From: Ignavibacteria bacterium
GTDB taxonomy: Bacteria > Bacteroidota > Ignavibacteria > Kapaibacteriales > Kapaibacteriaceae
Assembly (NCBI GenBank): GCA_015709655.1
Contig: CP054181.1
Location: 1,794,207-1,858,206, forward strand
Direction of reading: 5' to 3'
DNA: 64,000 nt
The notes beneath the pieces are model-generated. The model did no database searches. It saw only the letters and a list, made by a program, of their open reading frames with translations, and was not told the DNA's origin. Every line of letters begins with the position of its first letter. Within the stretch, counting starts at the first letter, position 1. The position numbers and the translations under genes were made by a program. Positions 28,941 to 37,499 of this stretch are shown here, one piece after another.

Positions 28941-29687
28941 TTATACCTTTCTTGAAACAATTGTAGCTGTTGCCTGCGCTGTTGGCATCAGGAGCATATC
29001 ATGTACGCTTACATGCGGCGGTCGGGTTGCCACCCACAGTGCGGCATCGGCAACATCCTCGGCAGCGAGCGGGGTTAGTCCCTGATATACCGATTGGGCC
29101 CGCTGAGCATCGCCATGAAAGCGAACAAGGCTGAATTCCGTGTCAACCATGCCAGGGTCAATGGAACATACCCGTACACCGGTTCCGTTAATATCGATTT
29201 GCAAACTGTCACTTATCATCTTTACGGCAGCCTTGGTTGCCGAATACACATTCCCGCCTGGATACGGCTGTCGGCCCGCGATAGATGCGACGTTTATGAT
29301 CGTACCGGATCCGCGCTGTATCATGCCCGGCAACACACACTTGGTCACCCACAGCAAACCTTTAATATTGGTGTCAATCATCTCATCCCAGTCTGTGTCG
29401 GAACCCTGGTGAAGGGGGCTAAGGCCACGCGACAGTCCGGCATTGTTGACCAGAACATCAATGTGCTGCAAAGTTTGTGGCAGTGACGCATAACACGTGC
29501 GAACGGCTTCCCGGTCTCTAACATCAACACGGTGTGTGTATAGTCTTCCGTCCGCAAGCTGTTCTACCACCTCTATCGGACGTCGGGCCCAGCCTATCAC
29601 TGTTGCACCTGCCTGCAAAAACGTCAGCATGCATGCCCTGCCAATTCCCGAAGATGCTCCGGTTACGAGTACAACTTTGTTCTTCAT
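28941..29687 (-). CDS. short-chain dehydrogenase/reductase, YdfG-like
   Basis: 248 residues from ATG 29687. TGASSGIGRACM at residues 9-20, WARRPIEVVEQ (Arg pair favouring NADP), VLVNNAGLSRG, INVASIAGRQPYPGGNVYSATKAAV with catalytic Ser, Tyr and Lys, and IDPGMVDTEFSLVRF. The last motif and length resemble the YdfG 3-hydroxy-acid dehydrogenase group, so serine or 3-hydroxypropionate-type substrates are possible; this is inference. It is the first gene of an operon with acylphosphatase and another SDR, and its ATG is only 17 bases from the divergent M16 gene start. Confidence 0.9.
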   Translation of the reverse strand: MKNKVVLVTGASSGIGRACMLTFLQAGATVIGWARRPIEVVEQLADGRLYTHRVDVRDREAVRTCYASLPQTLQHIDVLVNNAGLSRGLSPLHQGSDTDWDEMIDTNIKGLLWVTKCVLPGMIQRGSGTIINVASIAGRQPYPGGNVYSATKAAVKMISDSLQIDINGTGVRVCSIDPGMVDTEFSLVRFHGDAQRAQSVYQGLTPLAAEDVADAALWVATRPPHVSVHDMLLMPTAQATATIVSRKV

Positions 29688-29704
29688 GAGGGTAAATTTA
29701 TCGA

Positions 29705-31051
29705 ATGTATTCAACCCCTCCGCTTTCGAATTCTCGGTTTCAGATCATACTTCCTGAACTTCAGACGATTACGCTGTACGATGGAACCCGGGTAAACATC
29801 ATAGAAAAGCCCACTGCCGGTTTAGTTACGATAAAGGTGATTTTTCACACCGGTAATGTGAATGGTACCGTACCGGGTGCCATTGCGTTTATGGCGGAAC
29901 TGTTAACACGGAGAACGAAGTGCAAGGATGCCGTGCAGTGGAACACCTATATTGAACAGCGTGGTTGTACCATTGCGGCAACTACCTCGCACAGCAATGT
30001 GGTGTTTACCGGTACCGGCTTAGCCGAACATTTTTCTTTCCTGGTTGACGCTTTAGGCGAATGTTTAGGTCAGCCCGGATTAAACGAGATTGAACTGGAA
30101 CGTCTGAAGTTGCAGTGGATTACCGAGGCGCACATCAACCACAGCGATCCGGAATGGCTGGCCGGCAGGGCAATGCATATTGCCTGCTACGGGAACCATC
30201 GGTACGGAACTCCGGTTCGAGGGAATGTAGTTAACATGGAAGAGCATACCATCCAGGGTCAATGGGAAGCATATCGTACCATGGTATCTGCGCAACGCGA
30301 TATTGTAGTTACCGGACCCCTATCATCTGATGATGTCGCAGCTACAGTGCGTAACCTCTTACACGATTTCCCAACGCCACGCCCCTCAGGTTTGCCGGAT
30401 GATGTCAGAGAAGTACCGCATACAGCAGTAGTGGCAGGCATACCCGATGCGTTGCAGACAGTGTATTCGATTGCTATGCCTGCCGTTGGGTACCATCATC
30501 CCGATTATGCACGGCTGCTGCTTGTAACAACAGTGCTGGGAGGTTATTCGCTTGCACGACTGTTCATGGAGCTTCGCGAGCGGAAAGCGTATACCTACGG
30601 CGCATATTCCGAGCTGATTGTTCGCCGGTATTCTGCAATTACCATCATCACCACTGCCGTTGGATCCGAATACTCGGCTGACGCGCTGGATAGTATTGCT
30701 GACATTGTTCACGAGTTAGCAGCGGCACCCATTCCTGCGGAGGAACTGCACAATGCAAAGCAATTCCTGCTTGGCGAATTCCTGCGGAGGACCGAGACTG
30801 CCGGTCAGCTTGCAGATCTGATTCAAACAGGTGTTATTCACGAACTGCCCTGGAGTTTTTTTGCGGACAGCTTGCAGCACTTACAAAACGCAACGCCTGA
30901 AGATCTGCTATCGGTCCAGCATACCTACCTCACGCCCGACCAATGGTCCATAGGCGTTAGCGGTAACCCCTCGCAGCTCATGGACGCAGTAGGCCGGCAC
31001 TCCGGAGGGGTTAGGCTATGGGAGCCGGATGTATCGGATACAGAGGAATAA
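29705..31051 (+). CDS. M16-family peptidase homologue lacking the zinc site
   Basis: 448 residues, the size of a half M16 unit with two M16 domains (about 20-180 and 185-410). The position of the catalytic HxxEH reads PGAIAFMAELLTRRT (residues 57-71), the pattern of the non-catalytic partner subunit. The second domain keeps the family segment VLGGYSLARLFMELRERKAYTYGAYS. Such subunits pair with an active M16 protein to form the protease chamber, but none is adjacent here. No signal peptide is evident. The start is very close to the divergent SDR gene. Confidence 0.85.
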   Translation: MYSTPPLSNSRFQIILPELQTITLYDGTRVNIIEKPTAGLVTIKVIFHTGNVNGTVPGAIAFMAELLTRRTKCKDAVQWNTYIEQRGCTIAATTSHSNVVFTGTGLAEHFSFLVDALGECLGQPGLNEIELERLKLQWITEAHINHSDPEWLAGRAMHIACYGNHRYGTPVRGNVVNMEEHTIQGQWEAYRTMVSAQRDIVVTGPLSSDDVAATVRNLLHDFPTPRPSGLPDDVREVPHTAVVAGIPDALQTVYSIAMPAVGYHHPDYARLLLVTTVLGGYSLARLFMELRERKAYTYGAYSELIVRRYSAITIITTAVGSEYSADALDSIADIVHELAAAPIPAEELHNAKQFLLGEFLRRTETAGQLADLIQTGVIHELPWSFFADSLQHLQNATPEDLLSVQHTYLTPDQWSIGVSGNPSQLMDAVGRHSGGVRLWEPDVSDTEE

Positions 31052-31101
31052 CCATCCGGATATCTGCTGTCAGCCTGTAAAGAGCTATTTTTACCAATCC
31101 C

Positions 31102-32238
31102 ATGATATACGCCGATTATGCATCTACAACGCCGGTGGATCCGGCAGTACTCCGTGAAATGCAGCCGTTTTTTACCGAGGTGTTCTTTAACACATCAAGC
31201 AACCATGCCGGTGGTATAGCTACACAACGCGCTGTTATGAAGGCCCGGATGGACATTGCCCGTTGTTTGGGAACAACAATGGGGAGTGTATTGTTTACCA
31301 GCGGCTCCACCGAAGCCATTTCTCTGGCTGTTCTCGGGCATTTCCGCAATTCCGCGCAGCGCCGTCCAGGACAACCAAATACCTTTGTGACGTGCGCCAC
31401 CGAGCATGCTGCCATGCTGGATACCGCCAAGCAGCTGCAAAAAGAAGGCTATACTGTACGGATCGTTGATGTTGATGCTGACGGAGTAGTGATACCTGAA
31501 AGCCTCAGGAATGCACTCGATGAAACGGTACTCATGGTATCGGTTATGGCAGTTAACAACGAGACCGGTGTTATCCAGGATGTCAAATCCATTGCATCGG
31601 CTGCCCATGACGTTGGTGCACTGTTTATGACGGATGCCACCCAGGCATTTGGGAAACTCCCCCTGAACGTAACAGATCTGGGTGCTGACTTGCTGTGTAT
31701 TTCCGCACACAAGATATACGGACCCAAAGGAACAGGTGCACTGATTTGTGTCACGCCAGAGAGCAAGGTGCTCCAGCCCCTTCAGTTTGGTGGTGGACAG
31801 GAAAACGGAGTTCGCAGCGGTACCCTGAATGTACCCGGTATTGTGGGTCTGGCAGCAGCCGGAACTCTTGCCTATCAGATGCTCGACGAAGAAAGCAAGA
31901 GGATTAAAGCCCTCCGTGACACCTTCGAGGAATCAATGAAACAACTTGGAGCCACGGTTAACGGTGAAGGGGCTGAAAGATGCTACCACGTTTCGAACAT
32001 TACGTTTAAGGATGTAACGGCTGATGCTTTACTGGACATACTGGATGACGTTTGTTGCAGCAAAGGGAGCGCCTGCTCTTCGGCAAAAACAACACCCAGC
32101 CATGTACTGAAAGCAATGGGCTTGTCAGATTATAGTGCATCATGCTCACTACGGTTCTCATTTGGACGTTATAGCACCGACAGTGAGGTACAGTTGTTAA
32201 TTCAGCGCTTGATTGCTGTAGCACTGACGTCAAAGTAA
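31102..32238 (+). CDS. cysteine desulfurase (NifS/IscS family)
   Basis: 378 residues. A class V aminotransferase: MIYADYASTTPVDPAVL, TSGSTEAISLAVLG, TEHAAMLDTA, MAVNNETGVIQ, PLP lysine in SAHKIYGPKGTGAL, NGVRSGTLNVPGIVG, and the sulfur-carrying Cys in CCSKGSACSS. It removes sulfur from cysteine as persulfide for Fe-S clusters or thionucleosides. No iscU, sufU or mnmA gene is next to it, so group (IscS, NifS or SufS-like) is uncertain; the short active-site loop with SACSS fits group I. Confidence 0.93.
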   Translation: MIYADYASTTPVDPAVLREMQPFFTEVFFNTSSNHAGGIATQRAVMKARMDIARCLGTTMGSVLFTSGSTEAISLAVLGHFRNSAQRRPGQPNTFVTCATEHAAMLDTAKQLQKEGYTVRIVDVDADGVVIPESLRNALDETVLMVSVMAVNNETGVIQDVKSIASAAHDVGALFMTDATQAFGKLPLNVTDLGADLLCISAHKIYGPKGTGALICVTPESKVLQPLQFGGGQENGVRSGTLNVPGIVGLAAAGTLAYQMLDEESKRIKALRDTFEESMKQLGATVNGEGAERCYHVSNITFKDVTADALLDILDDVCCSKGSACSSAKTTPSHVLKAMGLSDYSASCSLRFSFGRYSTDSEVQLLIQRLIAVALTSK

Positions 32239-32300
32239 CGAAGAGTGCGCCGTACGCCACGCCGTGAGTTTTTCATACACCATCGAATTTCAAATAGTCA

Positions 32301-33281
32301 ATGACAGACACAGAACAACTGAAACAATTATCAGCAGGAATACAGACCGTACGGGAAGAAATCAGTAAGGTTATTATTGGTCAAACGGACATTGTTGAGC
32401 AGCTACTGGTATCGTTGTTCGCTCGCGGACACTGTCTGCTGGTAGGCGTACCCGGACTGGCCAAAACGCTGCTTATTCGAACGTTAGCCAACTCTCTTGA
32501 TTTATCGTTCTCACGAGTACAGTTTACACCCGACCTGATGCCGGGCGACATTACGGGTACAGAAGTTATCGAAGACAACCGGACCACTGGACAGAAAAGC
32601 TTCCGTTTTGTTAAGGGCCCTGTATTTGCCAACATAGTGCTGGCTGACGAAATAAACCGTACTCCGCCCAAAACACAGGCGGCCTTGCTTGAAGCAATGC
32701 AGGAGCACAATGTAACTGCTGCCGGCACAACCTATAAACTGCCGGAGCCGTTTTTTGTTCTTGCAACCCAGAATCCAATCGAGCAGGAAGGTACCTATCC
32801 GTTGCCAGAAGCTCAGCTGGACCGCTTTATGTTTAACCTGCTGCTGGACTACCCCTCGTTTACAGAGGAGCTGCAGATCGTTCGGTCAACCACGCTTGAA
32901 AGTTTAACCCAGGTTAGCACGGTGATGGGTGCCGATCAAATTCTTGCCTCGCAGAATTTGGTTCGAAGAGTTCCGATTGCCGAGAATGTTGTTGAATATG
33001 CAGTGAAACTGGTGCAGGCAACAAGACCCGCCACTTCTGACAATGCAATGGTACGAGATTTTGTTGCGTACGGTGCCGGCCCCAGAGCCTCGCAATATCT
33101 TGTGCTTGGGGCAAAAGCACGTGCCGCTATTACCGGACGTCCGACGCCCGAGATTGCCGATGTTGTTGCCGTAACATTGCCAGTACTCCGTCATCGTATA
33201 GTAACGAATTTTAATGCTGAAGCTGAAGGCGTATCTGTTGACACGATAATTTCATCGCTGGTGGCAGGTATGGCGCGGTAA
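32301..33281 (+). CDS. MoxR-family AAA+ ATPase
   Basis: 326 residues with all MoxR motifs: Walker A LLVGVPGLAKTLL, FTPDLMPGDITGTEVI, GPVFANIVLADEINRTPPKTQ (Walker B), FFVLATQNPIEQEGTYPLPEAQLDRF and LVLGAKARAAI. MoxR proteins act as chaperones that activate metal- or envelope-linked complexes, usually with DUF58 and VWA partners encoded downstream. Those are missing here: der follows. A VWA protein is encoded 12 kb away but has no clear link. Confidence 0.93.
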   Translation: MTDTEQLKQLSAGIQTVREEISKVIIGQTDIVEQLLVSLFARGHCLLVGVPGLAKTLLIRTLANSLDLSFSRVQFTPDLMPGDITGTEVIEDNRTTGQKSFRFVKGPVFANIVLADEINRTPPKTQAALLEAMQEHNVTAAGTTYKLPEPFFVLATQNPIEQEGTYPLPEAQLDRFMFNLLLDYPSFTEELQIVRSTTLESLTQVSTVMGADQILASQNLVRRVPIAENVVEYAVKLVQATRPATSDNAMVRDFVAYGAGPRASQYLVLGAKARAAITGRPTPEIADVVAVTLPVLRHRIVTNFNAEAEGVSVDTIISSLVAGMAR

Positions 33282-33401
33282 TCCGTGCTTGTCTTTCAGA
33301 CGTAGGAAGTAAATCAACCGGACCTTGATATCGGGCGTGATCCTTTCGTGGGATGCATGGTGTTATTAGGTCGCAAGTCCGAATTTGTGCAAAGAACAGT
33401 T

Positions 33402-34715
33402 ATGGAATTGGTAGCAATTGTTGGCAGGCCAAATGTAGGTAAGAGCACCCTCTTCAATCGGATTATTGAGGAGAGGCACGCCATTGTTGAAAGTGAACCT
33501 GGGGTAACTCGAGACAGGTTATATGCCAAGGCAGAGTGGGCAGGAAAACACTTCCAGCTTGTGGACACCGGGGGGATTGTCCCGCAAAGCGATGAGCTGT
33601 TTGACAAAGCAATTCGCGAGCAGGCGTTTATGGCAATTGATGAGGCGGATCACATCGTGTTTGTAGTTGACTCACGTGATGGTATAACACCAACTGACAG
33701 GGAAATCGCCCATATTCTCAGGCAGAGCTCCAAGCCGGTGACCCTGGTTGTTAATAAATGCGATGCTCCCAATAGTGACCTCGCTGCTGCCGAATTTTAT
33801 GAATTGGGTCTGGGTGATCCGTTTCCCATCAGCGCCCTAAATGGACGCAGTACGGGTGACTTTTTAGATCACGTGGTCGACGATTTCTCGGATAAGTCCG
33901 AAGAAACTGATACAAGGCTGAAGATTGCAATCGTGGGAAGACCTAACGTTGGGAAAAGCTCACTGACCAATGCGCTTCTGGGTAAGGACAGGATGGTGGT
34001 TACGCCAATCGCCGGAACAACCCGGGATGCTATCGACAGCGTAGTTACGTATTATGGCAGAGAGATTGTGCTCATTGATACTGCCGGGTTGCGCAGGCGA
34101 AGTCAGATTAAAGAAAGCGTTGAAGTGTATTCAACCATGCGTACCTCCAGGGCCATTGACCGGGCTGATGTGGTAATTGTAATGATTGATGCTACACAGG
34201 GTCTGGAACAGCAAGACAAGCGCATCCTCTCGGAAGTAGAACAGGCACGCAGGGGGATGATAATTGTTGTTAACAAATGGGACCTTGTTGAGAAAGACAC
34301 GCATACTGCCGATGCCTTCACCAGAAAAATAAAGGAAGAACTGCGAACGATGGACTACGTGCCGGTAGTGTTTATCAGTGCGTTAACCAAGCAGAGAATC
34401 ACCAAGCTGTTAGAAATGGCTGAAGCAATCCAACAGCGCCGGATGATGCGTATAGCCACGCACGAGGTAAATGAAAGGCTGATCGAAATTCTGGAACGCA
34501 CACCGCCACCGGCTATCCGCGGCAGGGACCTCCGAATCAACTACGTTACCCAGGTAAAATCCGGACCTCCGGTATTTGCTTTCTTCCTAAACTATCCCGA
34601 CCTGCTTCCCGACTCGTACAAGCGATATATCGAGCGGCAGCTTCGGCAACTATACGATTATACCGGAGTGCCAATTTCCTTCGTCTTTCGAAAGAAAAAT
34701 AAAGATCGTGAATAA
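33402..34715 (+). CDS. der: ribosome assembly GTPase Der (EngA)
   Basis: 437 residues from ATG 33402; an upstream in-frame start at 33348 would add 18 residues outside the family. Two tandem GTPase domains: VGRPNVGKSTLFN, DTGGIVPQ and NKCD in the first; VGRPNVGKSSLTN, DTAGLRRRSQIKE and NKWDLVEKD in the second, then the KH-like C-terminal domain ending FRKKNKD. Der helps mature the 50S subunit. Length is normal for the family. Confidence 0.97.
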   Translation: MELVAIVGRPNVGKSTLFNRIIEERHAIVESEPGVTRDRLYAKAEWAGKHFQLVDTGGIVPQSDELFDKAIREQAFMAIDEADHIVFVVDSRDGITPTDREIAHILRQSSKPVTLVVNKCDAPNSDLAAAEFYELGLGDPFPISALNGRSTGDFLDHVVDDFSDKSEETDTRLKIAIVGRPNVGKSSLTNALLGKDRMVVTPIAGTTRDAIDSVVTYYGREIVLIDTAGLRRRSQIKESVEVYSTMRTSRAIDRADVVIVMIDATQGLEQQDKRILSEVEQARRGMIIVVNKWDLVEKDTHTADAFTRKIKEELRTMDYVPVVFISALTKQRITKLLEMAEAIQQRRMMRIATHEVNERLIEILERTPPPAIRGRDLRINYVTQVKSGPPVFAFFLNYPDLLPDSYKRYIERQLRQLYDYTGVPISFVFRKKNKDRE

Positions 34716-34791
34716 AGGAATGTAGGGAGACTATTACAGGAAACACCTAATTCCGACACCAGTCAGGCTTGGCAAATCATTTCCCTGGTCT

Positions 34792-35085
34792 CTACCAGGC
34801 CGAGATTCCGCCCTTGAGATTCACGGGCTTGCAGAATCCGCTCAGTTCAAGAAACATGCATGCCTGGCCTGACCGACCGCCCGACCTACAGTACACGATG
34901 ATTTCGCAGTCTTTATGGCACTCAATCTCACTTAGCCTTGATTCAAGTTCGTGAAGGGGGATATGGATTGCTCCCGGAAGGTGGAATTCATCCCATTCTT
35001 CGTTGGTCCGTACATCCAGGATGATGAGTTCTTCGCTGTTTTCAATCCGTCGTTTAAGAACATCTGTTGATATCAAATTAGTCAT
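34792..35085 (-). CDS. single-domain rhodanese-like protein
   Basis: 97 residues, one complete rhodanese domain: LIILDVRTNEEWDEFHLPGA, IPLHELESRL and the active-site loop YCRSGGRSGQAC, with the persulfide Cys. It ends directly after the conserved GGISAW. Expected to carry sulfane sulfur in the cytoplasm. It lies 15 bases downstream of a Crp/Fnr-type regulator, probably in one transcript, suggesting control by redox or sulfur status; this is inference. A hairpin (CCTGGT-CTCT-ACCAGG, 34784-34799) spans its stop codon and may help termination. Confidence 0.9.
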   Translation of the reverse strand: MTNLISTDVLKRRIENSEELIILDVRTNEEWDEFHLPGAIHIPLHELESRLSEIECHKDCEIIVYCRSGGRSGQACMFLELSGFCKPVNLKGGISAW

Positions 35086-35100
35086 AATTGCTATAAATGA

Positions 35101-35757
35101 TTAATTCCCAATACGTGCTAATCCGTGTCTGTCCAAAATCTCGATATTGCCACGAGAGAGCTTAACAAAGCCCTTCTGATTAAAATCGTGCAACAGTCGG
35201 GTGACTACTTCACGGGCTGTTCCTGCCTCGTCGGCAAGTTGCTCGTGAGTTATCTTTATTACATTACTTTGGTGCCTTATACCATATTCCAGCAGAATAT
35301 CGGCAATGCGCTCATCCATTTTTGAAAACGTAACTTCTTCTACGAGCAACATGGCATCTGCCAGCCTTGAGGCAAACTCTGCAAACACATAATCGCGTGC
35401 TGCGCGGTTCTGATGGACCAGGTTGTTAAACGCCTCCACGCTCATTGTAGCAATAACGGCGTCTTCGTCCACTACCGCCGATGCCGTGTGAATGGGATTG
35501 CTTAATGCACAACTCATAGAAAGAATACAACCGTCTCCCGGCCCCAGGCGATATAGCGTGATGGAACGTCCGCTGTCGTGTTCCTTAAACACCCGCACGC
35601 TTCCCTGGACTAAAAAACCAACTCGAATACAGCCTGAATTCTCGGCATAGAAAATTGAGCCGCGCGACATGGTTACGTATTCAACGGTTGCGAGATTTTG
35701 CAAGAACGACAGTTTGGGCGACAACAGGGTGGTGTCAATTTTGGCATGTGGACTCAT
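35101..35757 (-). CDS. Crp/Fnr-family transcriptional regulator
   Basis: 218 residues. The cyclic-nucleotide-binding-like fold (about 15-125; VGFLVQGSVRVFKEHDSGRSITLYRLGPGDGC in segments) is followed by the long dimer helix and a winged helix-turn-helix with ITHEQLADEAGTAREVVTRLLHDFN. The Fe-S cysteine pattern of FNR is absent, and the cAMP-binding RxS motif is not evident, so the signal is unknown. It is co-oriented with the rhodanese gene and divergent from a small sigma-like gene; three TTCGTG sites lie in the 141-base region between the two starts. Confidence 0.92.
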   Translation of the reverse strand: MSPHAKIDTTLLSPKLSFLQNLATVEYVTMSRGSIFYAENSGCIRVGFLVQGSVRVFKEHDSGRSITLYRLGPGDGCILSMSCALSNPIHTASAVVDEDAVIATMSVEAFNNLVHQNRAARDYVFAEFASRLADAMLLVEEVTFSKMDERIADILLEYGIRHQSNVIKITHEQLADEAGTAREVVTRLLHDFNQKGFVKLSRGNIEILDRHGLARIGN

Positions 35758-35772
35758 AATGCATGCACAATT

Positions 35773-35870
35773 TTCGTGGACTAAAACAACGGATTCATCA
35801 AAAATAACGGCAGGTTCGTGGAAAACAGGTTGCCTGATGACGATCTTTTAGCGTGGTTCGTGACCGAAAC
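35773..35870. promoter_or_regulatory. three TTCGTG sites spaced exactly 42 bp in a divergent promoter region
   Basis: TTCGTG starts at 35773, 35815 and 35857, each followed by an A-rich end (GACTAAAAC, GAAAAC, ACCGAAAC). The spacing of 42 bp equals four helical turns, so sites would face the same side of the DNA. They occupy the region between the crp-type gene start (35757) and the sigma-like gene start (35899). Likely binding sites of one regulator. Confidence 0.45.
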
Positions 35871-35898
35871 TGTTTTTTCACCCAACCAAGGAGTAGTT

Positions 35899-36390
35899 AT
35901 GGAAATCAGTGAACGCCACCTGTCACGCATCATTCAGTCCGCCTTCCGGCAACTCAGTGCCGATGACATCGAAGACGTACTTGCCGAAGTTCGCAGTGCG
36001 ATTTTCACGGCCCAGTCAGCCGGGAAGGTAATTCTGAACGTCCATGCATACTCCTGTACCGTTGCCAAACGCAGGGCAAGTGTTTATGCCAGACAGAAAC
36101 GCCGATATGTATCGGCAGAGGCTGACCCGCTTGATGACTCTGAAGGCTGGACGGTTCTGGATACGCTAACTGCCGACGCTGGCAGTGGGAACTGCGAAGA
36201 TGAAATCGACGTTGCCAGTGTGTTGCGCGAGGTACCCAGGCATTATGCTACGGTATTGCGCCGGCATTACCTTGAGGGTGAAGATTTCGGGCTGATAGCC
36301 AGTGCCGAAGGCGTTAGTGATGTCTGTATCCGAAAACGTCATGAACGGGCACTGAAATGGGCACGCAAACGGTTTAAACCGCGCGAATGA
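35899..36390 (+). CDS. small sigma-70-like protein (ECF-related)
   Basis: 163 residues from ATG 35899, chosen because AAGGAG lies five bases upstream; a longer frame begins at 35818. The N-terminal half is helical (RHLSRIIQSAFRQLSADDIE, then AYSCTVAKRRASVYARQKRR), reminiscent of region 2. The C-terminus is a convincing sigma region 4: EVPRHYATVLRRHYLEGEDFGLIASAEGVS (in segments), then DVCIRKRHERALKWARKRF. It is shorter than typical ECF sigmas and lacks a clear region 2.2 core-binding motif. No anti-sigma gene follows. It could be a divergent ECF sigma or a regulator that borrowed region 4. Confidence 0.65.
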   Translation: MEISERHLSRIIQSAFRQLSADDIEDVLAEVRSAIFTAQSAGKVILNVHAYSCTVAKRRASVYARQKRRYVSAEADPLDDSEGWTVLDTLTADAGSGNCEDEIDVASVLREVPRHYATVLRRHYLEGEDFGLIASAEGVSDVCIRKRHERALKWARKRFKPRE

Positions 36391-36407
36391 ATGTGCCTTG
36401 GCACTGT

Positions 36408-36848
36408 CTATACATCCGGCCTGGCATCGTCGGCATCGGTTATGTTGCCCTGCAACTCTCTGATCTTGGACAGGTCATGCGCCACATCTACAACGTTGCG
36501 TACAACGCCTTGTGTTGTACCAAAATAAACCGTGTCGAACCGTGAAAACGTAACTTCATCGGCAGTTGACAGCAGTTCAGCCATTTCAAACCGCAGTTTG
36601 TTAACGTTCAGCATAAACTCGTCTTCGAGATGACGGAATCCGGCATCTCCCTGCCGGAGCCTGCGAAGTTCGGAGTAGATCTGCCACACCGTTGCTCCGG
36701 TTATCGTGATAGCGTTAAACTCGCCCGGAGCGTCTCGCTGCGCTGCAACTTCGAGCAGGACTCCGATATCTGAGCGCTTGCGAAAGCCCCCTTTCACTGC
36801 CTGGTCAAGATAGCCAAGAACTGCTTCTGTATCTGCCGACAACAGCAT
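36408..36848 (-). CDS. hypothetical helical protein
   Basis: 146 residues, not recognised. No signal peptide or membrane segment. The sequence is mostly amphipathic helix: ADTEAVLGYLDQAVKGGF, then ITGATVWQIYSELRRLRQGD and DEFMLNVNKLRFEMAELL, followed by a strand-like FSRFDTVYFGTTQGVVRNVV. It probably is a cytosolic soluble protein. It is the last gene of the minus-strand cluster starting at dcd, with a 39-base gap from the lipoprotein gene, and ends 17 bases before the convergent sigma-like gene. Confidence 0.65.
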   Translation of the reverse strand: MLLSADTEAVLGYLDQAVKGGFRKRSDIGVLLEVAAQRDAPGEFNAITITGATVWQIYSELRRLRQGDAGFRHLEDEFMLNVNKLRFEMAELLSTADEVTFSRFDTVYFGTTQGVVRNVVDVAHDLSKIRELQGNITDADDARPDV

Positions 36849-36887
36849 AGCACATCAATGAAGTATGAATGATGAGTATAAACAAAC

Positions 36888-37499
36888 TTAATACTGAATT
36901 GTTGAGAGGATCGATCGAAATGCCTGGTCAAGTTCCAGGTCGGTTGGCATCTGCCGGGCAGTAAAGGTTAGCGGTGCCAGGGCAAATTCATACAGTTGTT
37001 GTTCGGTACTCTGAAAAACTGCGCACCGTATAACTCCGCGATTCACCACGCTGTAGTCAACTCTGCCAAAAACACGAGTACCAACTGTATCAATGTGAAC
37101 CGTGCCTGCCATAACGGCTTGCCGCCCGGCATGTCGGTTACGGATTTCGAACACACTTTCTGCCAGTGCGTGTAGTCCATTTGCACGAACGCCCGTGAGT
37201 ATTGCTTCTGCCGGTGGTATGGTTCGGAAAACCGCGGCAACGGTGTAGTTGTTGTTTACGGCCAGAGCGAGCGTTCCATCCAACCCATCCGGATTAAGAA
37301 GCTGCCAGCCCTCCGGGAGCAACGCAACCATATCGCCGGTACTGCTCCGCACCATCAGATCACTCATAGCAAGAAGTGGTAGGGGGCTTGGTTTTGCATG
37401 CTCAACGGAAGTCTGCTTTTTATCGGGAGCCTTAACAAACAGACATCCGTGCAGTAGGACGATAAAAAAACTGAGAACAAAGGAATGTTTTAGTGCCAC
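36888..37499 (-). CDS. hypothetical lipoprotein
   Basis: 203 residues from GTG 37499, which overlaps the previous stop by 10 bases and begins VALKHSFVLSFFIVLLHGC, a lipoprotein signal with lipobox LLHGC. The mature part contains GDMVALLPEGWQLLNPDGLD followed by alternating strands (NNNYTVAAVFRTIPPAEAIL, FGRVDYSVVNRGVIRCAVFQ), a layout seen in small PsbP-like beta-alpha-beta lipoproteins. No function assigned. It forms a tight operon with the DUF1684 lipoprotein and dcd upstream. Confidence 0.7.
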   Translation of the reverse strand: MALKHSFVLSFFIVLLHGCLFVKAPDKKQTSVEHAKPSPLPLLAMSDLMVRSSTGDMVALLPEGWQLLNPDGLDGTLALAVNNNYTVAAVFRTIPPAEAILTGVRANGLHALAESVFEIRNRHAGRQAVMAGTVHIDTVGTRVFGRVDYSVVNRGVIRCAVFQSTEQQLYEFALAPLTFTARQMPTDLELDQAFRSILSTIQY

